DNA of 64,000 nucleotides from Lunularia cruciata (taxonomy: Eukaryota > Streptophyta > Marchantiopsida > Lunulariales > Lunulariaceae): positions 68,229,965 to 68,293,964 of the forward strand of contig OX419758.1 of assembly GCA_948567375.1 (NCBI GenBank), read 5' to 3'. A program made the position numbers and the translations under genes. Shown piece by piece: positions 11,061 to 23,569 of the stretch (the first letter of the stretch is position 1; every line of letters begins with the position of its first letter). Below the pieces are notes generated by a model. That model searched no databases, was not told where the DNA came from, and saw only the letters and a list, made by a program, of their open reading frames with translations.

Positions 11061-12365
11061 AGTAGAATGTCATGATTTTGCCATTGCAGGTCATGTTGGA
11101 ATGGACAAGACCTTGGATACAATCAACCGCCATTACTATTGGCCCCAAGATGAGCAACAATGTGATGGAATATGTTTGGAGTTGCATACTTTGTCAACAA
11201 AATAAGGCTTCTAATCAAGCTCCTACAAGACTCCTCCAACCTCTCCCCACTCCTACATAATGTTGGGAAAAGGTAAGCATGGATCCGGTTTGTGAATTGC
11301 CCAAGACCACCTTTAGGTTTGATTCTATCGTAGTCTTTGGCAACCAACTTAGAAAAATGATTCATGTGCGTCCTACTACCAAGGATGTGATTGCCCGCAA
11401 CTAGCTCAATTATACTTAGATGTAATCTTTCCCTATCATGGCTTGTCTTTAGTGGTCATCACAATTAGAGGCATTCAATTCACTAGTTTGTTTTGGAGAA
11501 CACTCTTTGGGTTCTTCAAAACCAACTTGGCTATATCCACAACTTACCATCCACAGATAGATGGACAAAAAAAGAGGGCAAATTGCACTATTAAGGACAT
11601 GCATAGGGGCTTTACTTTAGATGAGCAAGAGAGTTGGGACACCTTACTCCCATTGGTGGAATTTGCATACAACAATTCAATGAATGCCTCCACACAAGTC
11701 ACACCATTCCTCCTCATGTATGGAGAGCATCCTTTCACACCTTCAAGATTAATGAAAGTCCATCCGATGGCTACCAAGGTAGACATTGTCAACACTTTTG
11801 TTTAGAATCCAACAAGGGGTGGAGCATGCCAAACATAGGTTACAAATTGCCCAAAATCAACAAAAGCAATTTGTAGATGTACACCGCCAACACATGGAGT
11901 TAAATGTGGGAGATCAAGTCTAGCTTTCAACCACCAACCTTAGGTTAGTTGGTCCTCATGAGCTCAGACCTCGTTTTATTGGACCTTTCTCCATCATTCA
12001 TAGCATTGGAGACGTGGCCTATCACCTCAAGATACCACCACATATGAAGATCTACCCAATTTTTTGTATATCCTTATTATGCAGATATGCTCTCTGGCCA
12101 CCCCACTTCTCTTCCATCCAAGAAAGTTGACCTTGTCCAACCCTGGTTGATGACATAGAGGAGTATGAAGTCAAACACATTCTCCAAAAGTGCATCCGAG
12201 GTACTTGCCATCCACGTGTGGAATACATGGTACATTGGAAAGGGTATCCCTTGTATGAGGTGACATGGGAACCAGCAACCAACTTGAAAAATGCACCTGT
12301 GTTAGTGAAATCTTTTGAGCAATAACTTTGCAACAAGGACATTGCGTCTTAAAAGGAGAGAGGTT
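11061..12365 (+). pseudogene. Chromovirus (Ty3/gypsy) integrase-chromodomain remnant
   Basis: 3' end of a chromovirus pol gene in shifting frames. Seen: the zinc-binding region (GHVGMDKTLDTINRHYYWP, then CILCQQNKA); a core with VSMD (first Asp kept); VVITIRGIQF, where the usual Asp of an ISDR-type motif is Ile; and DGQKKRAN, where the third catalytic Glu is Lys. Next come LLMYGEHPF and, at 12,149-12,325, a clear chromodomain (VDDIEEYEVKHIL, VHWKGYP, TWEPATNL) ending with a stop. A purine-rich tract (aaaaggagagagg) then leads into the LTR at 12,366. Catalytic losses and many frameshifts make it dead. The upstream pol is replaced by the composite unit at 10,369-11,060. Confidence 0.88.
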
Positions 12366-13095
12366 TGTAATACCAATAGCTAGATAGATGATCTAAAGAT
12401 GAAATTTGGTTTGGTAATATCCAAAAGGATTTTATATATGATGGACTTAGTAGATAAGCTAGAAGTATTACCAAAAGAGTACTTCTACTAATAGGCCTGA
12501 AACCAAAACATGCTTGGAAACTTTAGAATCAATAGCTAGGCATATGATTTAGAGATGAAACTTGGGGTGGTAACATCTCAAAGGATGTTGTGCATAATGG
12601 AGAATGTAGATCATATAGAGGTATCACCAAAAGAGCACTTTCACTAATAGGGCAAAAACAAAAATAGGCTTGATAACTTTAGAGGTAATTTTGGAGGCCT
12701 AAACGGATAAATTAGACCTCAAATGTGTGTAGATTCCCCCTAGTAAAGGAAAGGGTGGCCTTGATCCCTTGGTTTGTCTTGCTAAGAGCTTTCCAATGGT
12801 ACCTCACCCACATGATTTTGAGATTCTTATAAGAAGATTCCCTAAAAGATTCCCTCCAATCAAAGCCTGTTTGACCAACCAAATAAGACCAGGACCGACA
12901 TGTCACCCATCCAAGCAAGGAATCTAAGGGTGGAGCTTGCTGAAAGGTCACCTATCTATGTACCTAATCCTATGGTGGAGCTTCCTTGGCTATACCTATG
13001 GCTAAAGAGATGGTGTTCCTTTGGGGCATTAGAGGATTGAGTTTGAAATTTGTGTTTTCTCCCTTGAATAGTTCTCTTGCCCTCAGAGTATTACA
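12366..13095 (+). repeat. 3' LTR of chromovirus (long subfamily)
   Basis: 730 bp, TGTAATACC...GTATTACA, directly after chromodomain and polypurine tract, which fixes its orientation. The first ~160 bp are partly repeated (second copy from about 12,536: aatagctaggcatatgat). The same duplication is present in the LTRs at 5,970-7,440 and 6,487-7,222 and absent from 5,057-5,643 and 13,256-13,836. Confidence 0.85.
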
Positions 13096-13255
13096 GTTGG
13101 CAATTAGTTGAGGGATGTTTATGTCACCTATTGGTGCACTTTAGTAGTGGTAATTTTGGTTCACTATAATCAAGGACCATGGCATCAATTTTAGCTTTCA
13201 ATAGTTTTGTTACTTGGCTTGGTGAGTGACTAGAGGGAAATGCCCATATGGAGGA

Positions 13256-13836
13256 TGAAATACCAATAACTAGACATATTATCTAGAGGTGTAAATTGGC
13301 TTGGTAATATCTAGAAGGATATTATATATGATAGACTATGTAGATTAAATAGAACTGTCACCAAAGGAGTACTTCTACTAATAGAGTAGGAGCCTAAAAC
13401 ACCCTAAACTTTAGAGCCAATTTTGGAGGCCTAAATGGATAAATTAGGCCTCAAATTGAATTAAAAATCAGCCTCCTTGGAAAGAAAGGCTTACCTTCTT
13501 CTCCCTACTAGTCATCTCATTGAGAGCTTTCCCTTGGTACCTCACCCATGCAATTCTAAGCTTTATACAAGAAGATTCTCCAAAGATTCTCTTTAATCAA
13601 ACTTGTTTGACCAACCAAATAGGACAAGGACCAACATGTCAACCATCCATACAACTAATCTAAGGGTAGAGCTTGTTGACATGTCACCAATCCGTATCTG
13701 ATCCAAGGGTGAAGCTTTCTTTAGTGGATACTCTTTGTTATATAATAAAGACAAGGTGCTCCTTTGGGACATCAGACTATTCAATGCAAACCTTTATGTT
13801 TTCTCTTGGAAGTTCTCCTATCCTTGGAGTATTATA
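13256..13836 (+). repeat. Solo LTR, short chromovirus subfamily
   Basis: 581 bp from TGAAATACCAATAAC to GGAGTATTATA, same family and orientation as 12,366-13,095 but without the internal duplication. No adjoining integrase; 160 bp of unassigned DNA separate it from the preceding LTR. Confidence 0.75.
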
Positions 13837-13839
13837 GAG

Positions 13840-16800
13840 GATATTAAAGTACAAAAGGAAATCACTTGGATTTGGAGTACAAGTGAGATTGTTCTATCCA
13901 CCTTGGATGTTCCCTTGGAGTTTTGATGAGGAGTTGCAACATCATGCGGATAAGTTGGTGCAATAAGGCTAGAGTGGAGCCTTTGTATCACATGTATACC
14001 AATTTGAGAATGAGTGTTTGGAATTTAGTACCTTTTCACCTTTGGATACCACACTTATTGCTTGGCAATATCTAATAGAAGGAGTATAACTATTGGAGTT
14101 GTTTGAAGGAATCAACACTAGACTAGTTGTGGTACTACAGGTAAGCAACAAGTTTAGAGGTATTTGTATGTGAAGAGAGATGAGAATCCTAAGTGAGTCT
14201 TTACATCATATTGCACACTTGGTTTATTGATATCTTGAATTATTACCAATGTCACCCAGCAAGGGTTACTAGAAAATCCTATATGTAAATATTTCCTTGT
14301 TGGGAGTGCAAGATCTAAGCAAACAAGATCAAGATCATGGTTCTATTCATTTGGTGATTTTCAGAATTTCCATGTCAAGGATATACCCATGCTAGCCAAG
14401 ATCAAGGTATATGAGATCCTTGTTTTGGTATGTTTTGAGAGATTTTCAATATATAATGATATCTCCAAGTTCATCAAGTCATTTCTTTGGCCTGCATTTA
14501 GGAGAATATCTCATTGATGGATGATTCTTGCACATGGCGGTGGAAAGTACACATCAAGTCCATTCTTAGATGGGACATACCCTGTTGTTAGATGTAACTC
14601 GAGTTGGATTGTGGGTGCATTGTCTTTATCTATGGTGGAAAAATCTCTTATAGAAGGAAGTTCTACATTGTGTATATGATTGTATTCAACAACTATCACA
14701 TCTTATTGTTGTTGACATCTTGGATGTTGGGTGCTAGCCTTAAATAGTGGTAGTTGTTGATAGGTCACCTATGTTAGTGGTGAGCCTTGTTGGGTAACTC
14801 AAAGACACTTTACCCACACTCATAAGTTTCCCAAGCTCCCATTCTTTTTGCAAAGGAGGTCTTGGACTTTTTTAGGACGCATAGTTACAACAATTGGTAG
14901 AGCACAATGTTGATGAGAGAGAGAGAGAGAGCTTGCAATGGGTTTTTGTACCAATATTACCACCATTTCAAAGGCATTTAGGCATTAGGTATTATGTGAA
15001 GCTATGGTCTTAAATTTTTTGACTTGGATTGTGAGCCTTAGATTGGTTTGGAGTAATGTAAGATGTCTCGATAAGCATCACCACTCAAACACTTGCAAGC
15101 TTTATGTCTATCAAGATGATTCAAGCATATGCTAGGGATGATAGACCAAGTGAGCATGATATTCTTGGGACACAACCATTGACTACTAGTGAGAGTAATC
15201 CACTTGGGGTACATCCAAGTGAGCATGGTCTACTTGGATTACACTCTTAATCTACTTGGGATGCAACTAGAGGACATGTGGAGCTTGCAGCCAAATCAAT
15301 GGGAGTTTTGCTATGGTATTAGGGACTCTTAACGGTTGGAGGCATGAAATTACTACTCCCAAATCCTTAGTGTAGTAGCCAATCAGTGCATCTTCCACTC
15401 TTGCATTAGTTATAAAGGATACTTGGGAGCCAAACATTAGACCTAAGCTTATAAGAGGCAAAAGATGAAGAGTTTAATGGTTTTTGAGAAGCTACATGAG
15501 TTGTTTTGTGTTCAATTTGAAAGATTTGGATGCTCTAAAAGGACATGGTATTTGGATTGAGCCAACTAGGGATACACTAGTTTTTTGGTATCTTTATATA
15601 GTGATAGAGGGAGAACTTTGATGCAGAGCTAAAGTAGAGACATTTTTGAGATTGATTTGTTGGATTTTTCACATAGAGAGTATGATTCAACTATAGTGAT
15701 GCAAGCCAAGAAGGATATGCATGGAAATTGCACAAATAGACAAATTTGTTGAGATTATTGTCCTATCAATTGAAAAACTAAGGTTGATCAGTATGGTATA
15801 TCTACATTAGAGAGATCTTTGATGTGATTGTGCACATGTCTTCAATACTTAGGATCTTGGAGCAAGATAACATAAGTTGCCAAGCAAGGAAGAGGATAAC
15901 ATTTTGGGCTATTAATTCTTACAAGGATGTATTGTATCAATGGAAGTTCTTACTATATGGGTTAATGAATGCTCTTGCTAATCCTAAAGAGTCATGGATA
16001 AGATCCTAACAGGATTGGATTTTGCTTGGTGCTATATTGATGACATTTTGGTCTATATCATTATTATGGAGGAGCATGAGAGACATTCGTTGTAGGTGTT
16101 TGAGAGATTAAGATCTTATGGACTCAAATTACATCTTGGAAAGTGTAGAATCTTCCACGAGAAGGTTGAGTATTTGGGTCACACTATTTACCATGGTAGA
16201 CTTGGTGTTCATTAGACCAAGGTGGAGGCCATTGCATGTATTCCTTGACTTATAGAAGTGAAGACTCTTCCATGAGAAGGTTGAGTATTAGAGTCACACT
16301 CTACCAAGGTAAAATTGGTGTTTAGTAGACCAAGGTGGAGGCTATTGCATGTATTCCTTGGCTTACATATATGAGCAAGTATTGCAAGCATTCCTTGGGT
16401 TAGTGAACTTTTATTGCCAATATGTTAAGGGATTTAATACCTTTGTCAAGGGATTGACAAAGTTGACCAAGCTTAAATGGGAGTGGTGTTGGAGAGATGA
16501 GCAAGAGAGAGCTTTTTATAGAGCGCAATGAGAGGTTGACATTTATCTCTATTCTTAGGTGATAGATCAGAGAAACCATTCCAAGTTCATGTTGATTGGA
16601 GTACATTGGGGCTTGGAGTAATGTTCAACCCAATAAGATGATGAAGAGTTAGAGTTTATGGTGACCTATGCTAATACTCCAACAATTCAATGGAAACAAA
16701 GTGTAATTCATATGAGGGAGAGTGCTTGGTAAAAATATGGGCAATAACACATTTATGATGTTAGCTATTTGGTAACCCCTTCACTCTCATCATTGATCAT

Positions 16801-18313
16801 CAATCACTAAAGTAATTGATAGAGTTTGACAAGCTTTTAAGGAAACTTACATGATGGGATTTTGATTTTACACGAGTATGATTTCACAATTATTCATAAA
16901 CATGGATTGGTGAACCATGATGTAGATGGGTTGAGTTAAAAAGACCAACCAATAGGAATTAGATCGGAACACATTGGTATGGTGAGGCAAATGAAGAGAT
17001 AGTGCCCAATTGGCATACATATGCTTTTCTATATATATTTTTTGAGGCTTTGATGGTATCTCTCTCAATTTAGACAAGAGGAGTTGTTGAAGTCACATAT
17101 TCAAAGGGTAGAGATATTGGTACAAATCAAGAAGACATTCATGATAATATCTAAGTGATGGACTACTTCACATCGGAGTTGTGTGTGGCACAATATGTAG
17201 ACCATTGTACAACAATTTATTGCTAGATATGTTGTTTGTGACCAAGTTAGAGCATCATTTGATGCTCATAAGACACCATTACACCCATTACCTATCGTGA
17301 TGTTAGGTTACTATTGGAGTTTGGAGTTGGACTTTGTTGGAATTTTACCATTGACTATGAGACATCATCAGTATGTTTTGGTTATGGTAGAGCACTTCTC
17401 CAAGTGGATTGAGTTGGTGGTACTTCTCGACAAGTCCAATGAAAGGACAACTTACTCATTCCTAGATTGGGTTTTTAGTCATTTTGGTGCACCAACTGTG
17501 GTCTTGACTAATCAAGGTATAGAGTTCTTGGGAATTTCAAGTCTTGAGTGATAAGGCGTTAATTGATCATTGTATTATCTCTTGAGATCACCCTAAAGTA
17601 GATAGCTTAGCAAAGACAGTGCTTTAGATGATGAAGAGAAGATTATGTAAGTGTGGCTTGCAAAGAGCCACTTGGAAGATTAGGATCTACAATTACTTTA
17701 GGTTGGCCATGGGCTATTGGTTCAATTGGCAAGCCTTCTTAACATCCTTCTCTCTTTAATTTCTACTCTATGGACAAGATCTAAATTTACTTGCAACTAT
17801 TTGTTGTGATGCTATTGTAGTGTTGTACTCAGATGATCCAAATATATGAGTGAGTGCATGTTCTCAATGAGTATAGATCTTTGGAGAGTGATGTTGATGA
17901 CATTTGAAAACTTAGCAATTGCTGAACACATTCTACTATTTAAGGAGGAGGTTATAAACACTCAATCTTTCAATTTCATCCAAGTGATGATATATATCTA
18001 CAACAGATTACATCTCTCTCCAACAAATTACACCGACAACACTTATGTGATTATAGACCACATTATCTTGAGAGTGCACAAGGTTTTTTTTCCAAAGTCC
18101 TCATGTTAGAAGGATGTGATAGTGTTGTTTGGAACACACATGTGCATAATTGTGCACTATATCACCTCCAAAACATTGATTGCATCATGGATCTAAGTTA
18201 GGTATTTATATGTGCAAGTTTGTGGGTACACACCATAGTGCATATCATATACTTGGAGTAGATAGCTATCTAGAGTTAGAGGGACCTAATCAAAAGCTAA
18301 GGGTGGGATTGTT
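13840..18313 (+). pseudogene. Ty3/gypsy element A pol remnant, second copy
   Basis: Heavily mutated element of the lineage seen at 1-1,190. Readable parts: reverse transcriptase from about 15,730, including YIDDILVY at about 16,030 (the YxDD active site is intact) and GLKLHLGKCRIFHEKVEYLGH; a connection/RNase H region (FLGLVNFYCQYVKGFN, 16,395-16,440); and integrase at about 17,290-18,180 (FSKWIELVVL, SHFGAP, DNxGxEF-like LTNQGIEF, where the second Asp is Asn). A ~120-bp stretch of reverse transcriptase is tandemly duplicated (about 16,135-16,250 and 16,260-16,375). Gag/protease is not recognisable in 13,840-15,700. Stops are frequent in every domain. Confidence 0.8.
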
Positions 18314-18372
18314 GCAGTTTAGAGTTCATGTATGACTTTTGGATGAGTTGTGTTTCTATAATATATGATGGC
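18314..18372 (+). repeat. Truncated LTR marking the edge of the transposon block
   Basis: 59 bp matching the start of the element A LTR (TGTTGCAGTTTAGAGTTC...), right after a purine tract (aagggtggga) and element A integrase. Homology stops at ...atatgatg, and ordinary, less AT-rich DNA follows. Confidence 0.65.
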
Positions 18373-20263
18373 CCATCGAATGAAGTTGGAAGTTTGTGCA
18401 TTGTCCTATTTCAGATGCTAAAAAGAACTTGAAAGGGTAAACAAGAAATTGGAGGAGAAGTGTGCAGATTCACCGGTTATAGTAAGAAAGTCAAGCACCT
18501 CACGTCTAACCTTGTGAATGATGTGCAAAAGTTGATCATGACGTTCGAAGGGCTGTTGAACCACCGGAGAAGAGATAATGCAGAGAATTTTGACAATGCA
18601 AACTGACTTTGAATCGCGGCATCCCTTAGTACCCACTAATAAGACTCTCTTCAGCACTTTTCGTAGGTTCTTGTTTCCCATAAACCGCAAATGGATTTGT
18701 TCTCTGAAAATCTACGCTGTGAAAATTCATTTTCGCAGGGATATTGATGGGAATGAGGAACGGGAACATGAATCTGGAAAATGGAAATAAGATTTAAGAG
18801 AGATTGAAAATAGACCTAGAAATGAAATTGATACACAATTTTTTTTTAACATAAATAGAAATTGACATCAAATCAAAACTGCAAATTTAAAAAGAAATGG
18901 GACTATGTTTTTCCTTGAATCAGATTAGTCCACGATGGGAGGGGTGTCATCCTAGCCGGCCCCTTTTAAAATTGACATCACCCATAGCGTACATTCCTTT
19001 TCAATTCGCGGTGTGTTTCTAATTGTGGGGCGTGTAGAGTACCTGTAAGCGGAAAGCGGCTAAACAACCGACCGAACTTTGCGAGCAGTGAGCCCGTAAG
19101 CTCCACCTGGAACAACACCTGGTGACAGTGGAGCCGGACACTAAAAGCTAGCGTAGATTACGAGGAGTAATTACATTCAAAGTAAAACCAATAACAGCAA
19201 CAGCATGTCCATTGCCATTTCTCCAGCGAGAGGGAGTGGCTCTCATTCGATCCCCGGCCAGGGGAGAAGATTCAGCGCAAGAGTCGAACCAAACGAGTCT
19301 CTTCTCTTTCCTTCTCGGATGCAGTGTAATCAGAGAGTCTCGACACCAATTGTATCACAAAAGTACAGTTCTGAATTTGATTTTATGTCAATTTGGTGGC
19401 ATTGTGCTTAAGGGTGAAGATTATTATGAGGTGTTACTTTTCCAAGTTCGTCTCCATTTTTGTGCATTTGGTCTGATCAAAAGAGGTTTCTAGCCTAATC
19501 GATGTGCGTGGATGGAGTTGATGGCATTTGTTTATTCCAGAGTTGCTTCTGCAGTTCTGTACTTTGGAGGGTGATAGCTTTGGTTGGCTCAGATTTGTTG
19601 CAGGCTGGAACCTTTTCTGCTTGGGAATTTTCACGAATGAGAGCGTCAGGGCAAGGCATATTTGGTAATTTCGAGTCATGAGGTTCTTAAGCGTTCGTGA
19701 AGTGTGTGTTATTTAATGGAGTATCCAGCTTATGGAGGCAGAGGAGGCATCCTTCGTGAATTCTACACTGCGGGGTTGAGGTTATCTGACAGGACATGAT
19801 TGCATAGGAGGGAATTTGGTGAAAGAAGTCACTGGGTCAACATAGAGCCAGCTTACGGCAATGGCTGGGGTTATCCATGTTAAGTTTCTCCAAAGCCATT
19901 TTCCAGTACAGCTTTGTGGAGGCAGTTCGCCAGTTGAATTGCACACAAAGGAATGGAGGAGTACCCCGCAGAGGAGGTTGGGTTCATCCGCAGGAGTTTA
20001 TAATCCTTTGGTATAGCCGTCTACTTCAGTTCACCATCCGTGTGCCATATAGTCAGCTAGCATTGTCAAGCTTCAGTCCTCAAAGCGATTTTGTGCCGTC
20101 CATGTTGTTCATATGATATGTGCAATTCGTTTCAGCCATTGTTAAAGCAATATACAACAGTCTGAATTGGCATGTGTCACTAGTAGTAGTGCGAGGGTTT
20201 ATAATGATTTCCGAGCTGAATAGGTGAGAACTAGGAGGTTGAAATTGTGCTTTTATTCAGCTT
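18373..20263. other. Upstream region of the hydrolase gene
   Basis: About 1.9 kb of mixed-composition DNA between the transposon block and the first clear hydrolase exon. It probably holds the promoter, the 5' untranslated exon(s) and a long first intron. A short open frame from 19,205 (MSIAISPARGSGSH...) is Ser/Arg-rich like a transit peptide, but I find no good GT donor that joins it in frame to the exon ending at 20,422, so I do not call it coding. Confidence 0.4.
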
Positions 20264-23200
20264 ATGAGTTTACACTCTTTGACACAGGTAGGAGTTTCAG
20301 AAATTTGTCAACTACGAGATCGAGACAGAAGACAAAGGGGAGCACTGACCAACATCAGAATGACACTGATTGAAGAACGGCCCGCTTCAACCAAGTTGCA
20401 ACCTGAAACACCAAAATCATTGGTAAAATTGACTCTCCTTCTTGAGTCAGCTGACTCTAGTAACACCATGTTAAAGTATACTTGTACACCACTACATTGG
20501 GAACATGTGCTTGAACTTCTACTTCAGGTGATCAGGTTTTGGATCATGTATTGAGTTCTGCGCGTTTTTTTTTTCCTGGCAGGCATATGAACTCGTCCAA
20601 GGTGCTCTGGTAAGTCATTGCGACTCAATTCTAGCTTTTGTTCGACAAATCGCCTACCATTCGTGCAGTCAAGAGTGTTCTGTCATCGTATTAGATAACC
20701 TGAAACAGCCGACACTGTACAACAGAAATTAAGCTGAGCTGCATTCATGTTGCGTCAGAATGGGAAGTTACTTTGTATCTAAACTGAAATTCCTTTGTTC
20801 TTGCAACTTTAAGGTGAGATGGACCGAAGTGAAAGACAAGTCAAATCCTGAAACACCAACTGCTGTTCTAGCCCATGGCATATTGGGTGGAAGACGTAAT
20901 TTTGGTAACTCCTAGCACTGAAATTCCGTAATTCATCTGTTATGTAAATTCGGTTTAGCTGGTCTAATGGTAGAGCAAGTAGGAATTCTCATTTTATTTT
21001 AAGCCTACCTAGATTGAAGTTAACTGCCGCTTGTTACCACACAGCTTCTTTTGCTCGGAGGCTTGCCCAAGAGTTTCCACAGTGGCAGGTAAAAGTTCGT
21101 CTTATTCTAACCCGCATTTTCCAGCAAGTCTATTGCATGGTATTTTTCCATGATTTTGTCAACTGCTGCACTAACACGTAGAATCCGTTCCGACCTACGA
21201 TAACCGAAATTCCACATCGTCGTTCACATCCGCAGTTTCTGCTGGTTGACCTTCGCGGTCATGGGGAATCTGCTAGGTTAAATAAAAGAGGACCACATAC
21301 AGTAGAAACCGCAGCCCGAGATGTACTGCAGCTGGTAAATATGACAGTTGAAATTTTTTTTTTCCATTTTGAATGCCCGATCCTTGTTGATGCTATTACA
21401 TCAATAATCAGGATATGTGTTTAGGGATCGTGCAAAAAAGTGCTAGAATCGAAGCCGGAGTCATGCTCTTGACGTACTCTTAGCATTTAAGAGGAAATGT
21501 AAATAGGTTCGCGAGTCAAGGCTGATTAACTGGCTACCGTAATGGAAGTTCTAAGAAGTAGGCTGCATGTGACCACAGGTTGGGCAACTTAAGTTGACCC
21601 CCCGCATTCTCATCGGGCACAGTTTTGGTGGAAAAGGTGCGTGCTACTGACTCGAAACTCTACTTGCTTGCCGTCTGCAAACTAGATCCTGCAACGTCCT
21701 CAGTATATGTAGGAACAGTATATTTACCCTACTCTCACTAATCCTCTCCTAGTCAGAGGAGTACGATATCTTTAAACCCTTTCGTTTTGTTCATACAACC
21801 GCGACCCTGCTGACTAATAATTCGATGCAGTTGTTTTGAGTATGGCTGACCAGGCCAAGAAACCTCTCGCACGACCTGTTCGGGTATGAATTTTTCAACT
21901 GAATTGGAAGTCCTCTTTCCGTAGATATGTGCAAGGAGCAGGATCGTGGTTCTCTTTCTTATAAGTCAAATCCCTCTAGTTTTTACAAGCGTCAAGAATT
22001 TGTGAGGAAGCTGCACCTCGTTGTAAGAACCTAGGTATTTGCCATGTGGATTAAACATCCTAATTGTATCTGCAGGTGTGGGTCCTAGACGCAACTCCGG
22101 GGAAAGTTCGTAGCGGAGGAGATGGTGAAGATCATCCTGCGGAGCTTATAGCAGCATTGCGAGAGCTGCCGCCTGTGGTACTGCAACTATCCAATAATCT
22201 TTTGATCTTTGTGTTTGTTCGATTATTTGCAAATTGTAGTGCAAAAAGAAGCACAGTATCACCTACATACCGGCTGAATGCCTCGTACAGAAACAATATC
22301 CAGCAATGCACCCGTTCAGCAAGTGGGAGACGCTTATTTTCAGTAGCTTGTAGACTTACATTCTTGATCTACCGAAGTTTTTGACGTCGGTTACGTTCTG
22401 CATCTTACGCTACTGTAACTGTCAGGTACCTTCCAGAGGAGCAGTTATAGATGCTCTTTTAAGCAAGGGTTTCTCTTCAACCATTGCACAGGTATCACCA
22501 TTCCCTGTTCAAATTTATATTTACATGCGCTTGGTAAATATAAATTTCAGTGTTGTGTCACTGGAGCTCTGCGAGAAAATATGTGCTTCCCTTGATGAAA
22601 ATACGTGGATAAACAAACTCGGATTGATTTTCTTCCATGCAGAAGATTATAAGTGTTGACGTCTTTTTTATTAATGCTATGCTTTTTCAAACTTTTAAAT
22701 CGTAAATGGATTAACAGTTTCTTTGCCGCTTGCATGAGCAGTGGATGACCACCAATTTGCGTCCAGCTGAGGGTTCTGCTGGCTTCTCTTGGGTGTTTGA
22801 CCTCGACACGATTGCTGATATGTATCACTCTTATGAGAACACCAACCTCTGGTATGTCAACTTTCGTTCAAGAAAAGTATGTGAATTTGTGTAAATTCAT
22901 GTCATATAGAAGGTGGAATCTATCTGTTGAAACTTCTGCAGGGAATATACTTTGGAGCTTAAAGCCGGCTCATATGACAAGCTTCGAGCTCGAGATTAAC
23001 TTTCTGTTCTTGATATTTCCACTCAGCTACTTCGCAACTTACACCGTTGATGAGGTTTCTAGAGGCCCGTACGAGCGGCTTGGGACATGAAGATCTTACA
23101 GTTGTGGGAACGTCTGTCCGAGCTATGAAACTGTTTACAGGTCTGGACTTTTTATTAAACTAAACATATCTGTGATTGCCGCAGGCCAATAGTAGAGGGC

Positions 23201-23569
23201 GTTCCAGAGGGTGTGCACATTGATTTTTTAAGGGCTGAGAGGAGTTTACATAGATGGCACCGTGATGATGTTCAACGGATTCGTTTAGCAGAAAGGATAG
23301 CCTCGAGAGAAGGTGCGGGTGTGCAAATGCACGTCCTTGAAGATGCTGGTCACTGGGTAAGTCATGTCTTCCAAAATCAGAAGCCTATGGAAGTTGTAAG
23401 TAACGATCATGTTAAAGGTCTTTAGTTTTATTGACTTGCTTCCTGCTGGACTATCTCAGTTCCAAACGTGTCTGACCTGTTTTTAATTCTGATTTCGCAG
23501 GTGCACACTGATAATCCAGAGGGTCTATTTAGAATATTAGCTGCTTCGTTTAACGGGTCAAGAACTTGA
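20264..23569 (+). CDS. Alpha/beta hydrolase, ABHD11-like, 12 coding exons
   Basis: Predicted esterase/acylhydrolase of the ABHD11-like plant family (substrate unknown; plant members are often organellar). Exons: 20,264-20,422; 20,583-20,609; 20,814-20,904; 21,045-21,088; 21,236-21,334; 21,579-21,636; 21,831-21,883; 22,076-22,177; 22,426-22,491; 22,742-22,851; 23,185-23,356; 23,501-23,569. All phases agree and give 349 aa from the Met at 20,264. Seen: ELVQGALVRW near 56-65, oxyanion-type HGILGG at 83-88, nucleophile elbow GHSFGG with Ser155, VWVLDATPGKVR at 178-189, and EDAGHW with the likely catalytic His326. The acid of the triad is not assigned. The true start is uncertain: exon 1 may instead splice in at the tttgacacag acceptor (20,287), adding a transit peptide from upstream. 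The second exon is only 27 bp. Confidence 0.9.

Noticed and set aside
19205..19411. Possible transit-peptide exon for the hydrolase
   Set aside because: No GT donor was found that joins it in frame to the next exon; left as an uncertain alternative.
20957..21040. tRNA-like string (tagctggtctaatggtagagc) in a hydrolase intron
   Set aside because: It resembles a tRNA D-arm/A box, but no anticodon stem, T arm or acceptor pairing follows.
22940..22999. Extra exon in the hydrolase (ggaatatactttggagc...)
   Set aside because: It would add a stop codon; joining 22,851 to 23,185 directly gives the conserved NLWPIVEGVP reading.
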